A DNA stretch of 64,000 nucleotides. It comes from Aphelocoma coerulescens. Its lineage: Eukaryota > Chordata > Aves > Passeriformes > Corvidae. The DNA lies in contig NC_091017.1 of assembly GCF_041296385.1 (NCBI RefSeq), positions 48,296,214-48,360,213 of the forward strand. Direction: 5' to 3'. A model generated the notes under the pieces. It had not been told where the DNA came from and searched no databases. It worked only from the letters and a program-made list of their open reading frames with translations. Position 1 is the stretch's first letter. The number at the start of each line of letters is the position of its first letter. The position numbers and the translations under genes were made by a program. Positions 61,165 through 64,000 of the stretch are shown here, piece after piece.

Positions 61165-61650
61165 TTACTGGGGACATATCAGGGACCTGGACATGCTGAA
61201 GAAGTGGGCCCATAAGAATCTCATGAGGCTTTACAAGCCCAAGCCCAGGTTGCTGCACCTGGGTCAGAGAAACTCCTAGTATCAACACAGGCTAGGCATG
61301 AACCGAGGGAGAGCAGCCCTGCCAAGAAGGATTTGGGAATGCTGGTTGGTGAGAGGCTGGACATGACCCAGTAATGTGCACAATGTGGCACAGAAAGCCA
61401 AACATGTCCTGGACTGCATCAAAAGCAGTGTGGGCAGCAGGGCAAAGGAGGGGATTCTGCCTTTCTGCTCTGCTCTCATGAGACCCCACATGCAGCACTG
61501 CATCCAGGTCTGGGATCCCCAGCACAGGAAGAACATCAGCTTTTGGAGGACCAAGTTGATTAGGGGAATGGAGCACCTCTTCTATGAGAAAAGGCTGAAA
61601 GAATTTGGATTATTCAGCCTGCAAAGAGAAGGTTTTGGTTTGACCTAATT
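61165..61650 (+). pseudogene. Decayed CR1 ORF2 (reverse transcriptase) C-terminal region
   Basis: Conceptual translation is clearly the tail of the CR1 polymerase protein that follows the catalytic domain. Examples are RDLDMLKKWAHKNLMRLYK, then after a frame break QKAKHVLDCIKSSVGSRAKE, LPFCSALMRPHMQHCIQVWD, and GMEHLFYEKRLKEFGLFSLQ ending at 61648. At least one stop (after LGQRNS, about 61278) and a frame change interrupt it. The endonuclease and the catalytic reverse-transcriptase motifs are absent because the copy is 5'-truncated. It is a nonfunctional fossil. Confidence 0.85.
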
Positions 61651-61803
61651 GTGGCCTTCCACAACTTAAACAGAGTCTACAGGAAAGATGGAGGGAGACT
61701 AGTAACAATAGTATGTAGTGACAGGACAAAGAAGATTGGCTACAAAGTGAAAGAGTTTGGGATTAGATTGGATATTAGAGAGGAATTCTTTGCTGTGGGG
61801 GTG

Positions 61804-61808
61804 GTAAG
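61804..61808 (+). repeat. Left target-site duplication GTAAG
   Basis: GTAAG before the LTR equals GTAAG at 62377-62381. Removing one copy plus the LTR restores continuous CR1 text (GGTGGTAAGGCATTGG). Confidence 0.8.
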
Positions 61809-62080
61809 ATGTTGGGGTGGCTCAGCCTGCTCTCGGGCTGAAACCATCAAATGTCAGCCACCAGAAGAGATCACTGAGATCTAGGTTACCTCCCCCTGGG
61901 TGGCTCCCAATCCTAAATTACCTCCCCCTGTTCCAGAAAGTTGTCCCTTTTTTAGTTATTAATTGGTTCCCTGTTATGACTCCTGCCTCCCTGTTTTCCC
62001 CATTTGTTCTGAAAATTGTATCCTCCCCTCTGCTTGTACCCCATTGGTTGTTTTCTCTTTCCCTGCCTTGCTCCACCCCC

Positions 62081-62090
62081 CCCATAAAGG
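62081..62090 (+). promoter_or_regulatory. TATA-type box of the solo LTR
   Basis: CATAAAGGGG lies about 60 bp before the AATAAA signal and about 40 bp after a CCATTGGTTG motif, the usual spacing of an LTR promoter. Transcription would start near 62110 and run right, out of the LTR. Confidence 0.6.
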
Positions 62091-62140
62091 GGAGAGCGTG
62101 CGTGCCCTCGGGGCTTTTGCTGGTCCCTGGTGCGTCCTGC

Positions 62141-62146
62141 CAATAA
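62141..62146 (+). terminator. Polyadenylation signal of the solo LTR
   Basis: CCAATAAACC, with a GT-rich GTTGGAACTC segment following. It marks the end of R. Confidence 0.7.
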
Positions 62147-62341
62147 ACCTGTTGGAACTCACACCAGAAGCCCCTCCCGCCTTCTCGGCCTCCGGGCTAA
62201 CGCGAGCCTGATCACCGGCTGCCCGACGTGCTTCCTCTGAGGAGGAGCCAGCGCCTGCACCCATCCCACGCCGATTCCACTGAGCCGTCCAGCGAGGACG
62301 CTGTGGAGGCCAGTGCTGCATCCCCTCTCCCCGAGGGCACG

Positions 62342-62368
62342 CCGGGGCTTGTGGTTACAAGCCCCCGG
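62342..62368 (+). repeat. GC-rich hairpin at the LTR 3' end
   Basis: GGGGCTTGT and ACAAGCCCC form a perfect 9-bp stem with a GGTT loop (62344-62365). Two more CC/GG pairs follow across a one-base bulge. It ends eight bases before the LTR border. Confidence 0.8.
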
Positions 62369-62376
62369 TTGCGTTA

Positions 62377-62381
62377 GTAAG
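62377..62381 (+). repeat. Right target-site duplication GTAAG
   Basis: Second copy of the 5-bp duplication, immediately after the LTR. CR1 text resumes here. Confidence 0.8.
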
Positions 62382-62458
62382 GCATTGGAACGGGTTGTTC
62401 ACAGAAGTTGTAGATGTCCCATCATGGAAGTGTTCAAGGTCAAATTAATTGAACCCAG

Positions 62459-64000
62459 GAGGTATATGATATTATCAAAAATTCCTCCAAATACACATAT
62501 GAATTTCCAGTTGTTTGAAAAGTGGTAAATATTAGTGAAAATATTTTTATATTGCATTTCAGTTAAATGCACTAATAGAAATTCATTTCATGCAAGAATC
62601 TGTACCCCAGGCATTAGCGTATGCCATTATGTTTTAACTAATGAGAAGGAAAGAGTGAAAAGCAACTTTTCTACAAGACTTTAATCTATGGATGTAAACA
62701 AATTCATTCACTGAAATGACTGAAACACATTGTAGATGACATTTAGCTATCAATGCTGAAACCTTAACACTTGAATCCTTTAGTGAAGTTGACATATTTG
62801 GGTTTGTTTTTTAAAGAGTTTTCCATACTATTCTAGCTTAAGGAGGAAAGTTTTGCATACATCCTAAAGCATGACTTCCAGGAAAAGTCAGAAATAACTC
62901 TTCCCTTTACAAAATTCCTTTGAAATAAGTTTACACCATAGAAAAGAGATTTTTAAACAGTCAGTTAATTCAGGACAAGAGTTTCTTATTAATGCATCAA
63001 GACATTGGAAAAAGGCAGCCCAAAACAAGATCCTTTGCACTGTACCATTCACATAAAACTTTCAGTCCTGTTTCTCAAGCATTCTGTTTGGGATTTTTTT
63101 ATTAGTACTATCATACCTAAAAAGTTAAATATCATATATCCTCAGATAATACTGCACTATAATTTTCTGCATGGATAGACTAAATCAAATTCAAAATCAT
63201 GCTTCTAGGTGCTTCTCTATATATCAAAACATAGGGGGATTATACAGCAAGCAGTAGCAGAGAATCCATCAGACAGAGTACGTCAGAGAACAGCAGTATC
63301 ACCTCTGAAAGATGTAAGATTTCTCAAAACAGCTGATGTATGACAGCATTTAGTATAGTGAGCATGCAGCATTTATTGTAAAGAGCACTCAAAGTATTTG
63401 TTGGCTCAGCATTTGTCTCTGCATGGGAAGTCACCTAAAGGGCCAAAAATCTTTGTGCATGGATATCAGAAAAACTCTTTAGCTCTGTAAAGGAGATAGC
63501 AATGAGCCTGTATTTTACAAGTAGTACAAAACTGTGCTCCAGAGTAAAAACTGTATACAGTATGTAGAGCCCTGAGAGTAAAACAAGAAAACACTCAATA
63601 CGTGACTGAATGTATCTTCAGCATGTTTATCTGAGAAACTGTTGTAAATTCTAGAATTTCTGAAGCTTCAGAATGCAGCTGAACCCCAACAATTCCTTTC
63701 CTCCAGGAATTCTTATCTTTGGAAAAAAAAAAAATTCAAAATTATCAATTATCCTTGAAAGAAACTGTTAAAGAGTAGTGAGTAGATGAGTGATTAAGGT
63801 GTTCACAAGATATAATGGAGAAATTCTCAGAACCTATTTTGCTCAGTTGAGAGTATTTCTCAGATCAAATCAATGAAACAGAAAGAAAAGAAAAAGGACG
63901 AGTATCCAAAGCAAAAGGTAAGTTTGTATTAAGAATGCTTTTTCATCTTCCTTTTAGATCTTAAGTTAGAGAACCTTTCTCTAAGGATCAATAATTTGTA
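62459..64000. other. Noncoding AT-rich DNA
   Basis: Nothing recognised up to the window end, apart from an A-run near 63722-63734. Confidence 0.55.

Larger units (their letters stand above)
61809..62376 (+). mobile_element. Solo ERV LTR inserted in CR1, about 568 bp
   Basis: The CR1 sequence gives both edges to the base. The LTR starts (A)TGTTGGGGTGGCTCAGC and ends CCCGGTTGCGTTA. It has a CCATTGGTTG (CCAAT-type) motif at about 62041-62050, a TATA-type CATAAAGGGG at about 62081-62090 and an AATAAA signal at about 62141-62146. This gives a clear U3-R-U5 layout with a long GC- and CpG-rich U5. No internal gene remains, so it is solo, formed by recombination between two LTRs. Plus orientation. 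The class (gammaretrovirus-like or betaretrovirus-like) cannot be decided from the LTR alone. The high CpG content compared with its surroundings suggests it is one of the younger elements. Frames over it (63-115 codons) are not coding. Confidence 0.85.
61165..62458 (+). mobile_element. CR1 retrotransposon copy, plus strand, split by an LTR
   Basis: The left part (61165-61808) runs from CAGGGACCTGGACATGCTGA through the end of the reverse-transcriptase ORF into the 3' untranslated region (GAATTCTTTGCTGTGGGGGT). The right part (62377-62458) resumes exactly: GTAAGGCATTGGAACGGGTT, GAAGTTGTAGATGTCCC, TGGAAGTGTTCAAGG. The usual last segment down to the GATTCTATG tail is missing, so the 3' end is lost; CR1 copies normally keep it, which points to a later deletion. 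The intervening 568 bp are an LTR. The copy is old and inactive. Confidence 0.92.

Noticed and set aside
61809..62376. Frames of 63-115 codons on both strands as genes
   Set aside because: They fall within a solo LTR whose boundaries are fixed by the interrupted CR1. High GC lowers stop frequency.
1..64000. Operons, ribosome-binding sites, insertion sequences, phage or plasmid features
   Set aside because: Repeat content, base composition and lack of dense coding show vertebrate nuclear DNA, so bacterial feature types do not apply.

Overview
The window looks like a stretch of bird nuclear DNA with few or no genes. It is AT-rich and CpG-poor, stop codons are dense in all frames, and I recognise no protein-coding gene, tRNA, rRNA or other structured RNA. 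The case for a bird is the repeat content. There are eight CR1 non-LTR retrotransposon pieces, several ending in the typical antisense 3' tail (AATCATAGAAT-like, followed by GGTTGGAAGGGACC-like sequence). There are also LTRs of types I recall from avian endogenous retroviruses (ERVs). I saw no Alu, B1/B2, MIR or mammalian L1 sequence. Whether the window is intergenic or a large intron cannot be decided from the sequence alone.

Layout. 1-3.5 kb: plain AT-rich DNA with a near-perfect palindrome at 3.2 kb. 3.55-4.1 kb: a probable solo LTR on the minus strand with TGCTG/CAGCA ends and a strong C/A strand bias. 5.6-6.2 kb: an unusually long open frame on the minus strand containing a 78-nt exon-like core (AG-exon-GT), the only possible coding signal I would follow up. 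7.5 kb: a CR1 tail next to a TA/CA microsatellite. 9.6 kb: a small CpG-containing patch with a 17-bp duplication. 10.85 kb: a 13-bp minisatellite. 16.07 kb: a perfect 24-bp palindrome. 16.9 and 18.4-18.8 kb: two CR1 pieces. 18.8-32.8 kb: about 14 kb in which I see almost nothing identifiable.

32.87-35.26 kb: a 2.4-kb LTR element without coding capacity. It is bounded by ACTAA on both sides, has two LTR-like ends of different subtype, and has internal tandem repeats. 35.46-35.9 kb: a possible further LTR remnant with a TATA box. 36-54 kb: AT-rich DNA with purine tracts (36.9 and 42.3 kb), short duplications and one CR1 tail (47.35 kb). 54.1-54.65 kb: a GC-richer unassigned block. 55.1-55.6 kb: a CR1 fragment. 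60.9-62.46 kb: two CR1 copies in opposite orientation. The second carries the decayed end of the reverse-transcriptase ORF and is split by a solo ERV LTR of about 568 bp, with GTAAG on both sides.

No genes can be said to work together here. The readable history is of retroelement insertion and decay: CR1 first, at least one ERV LTR later, then slow erosion. I found no evidence of a new biological system. The items most worth checking are the minus-strand ORF/exon candidate at 5.6-6.2 kb and the mixed-LTR element at 32.9-35.3 kb.
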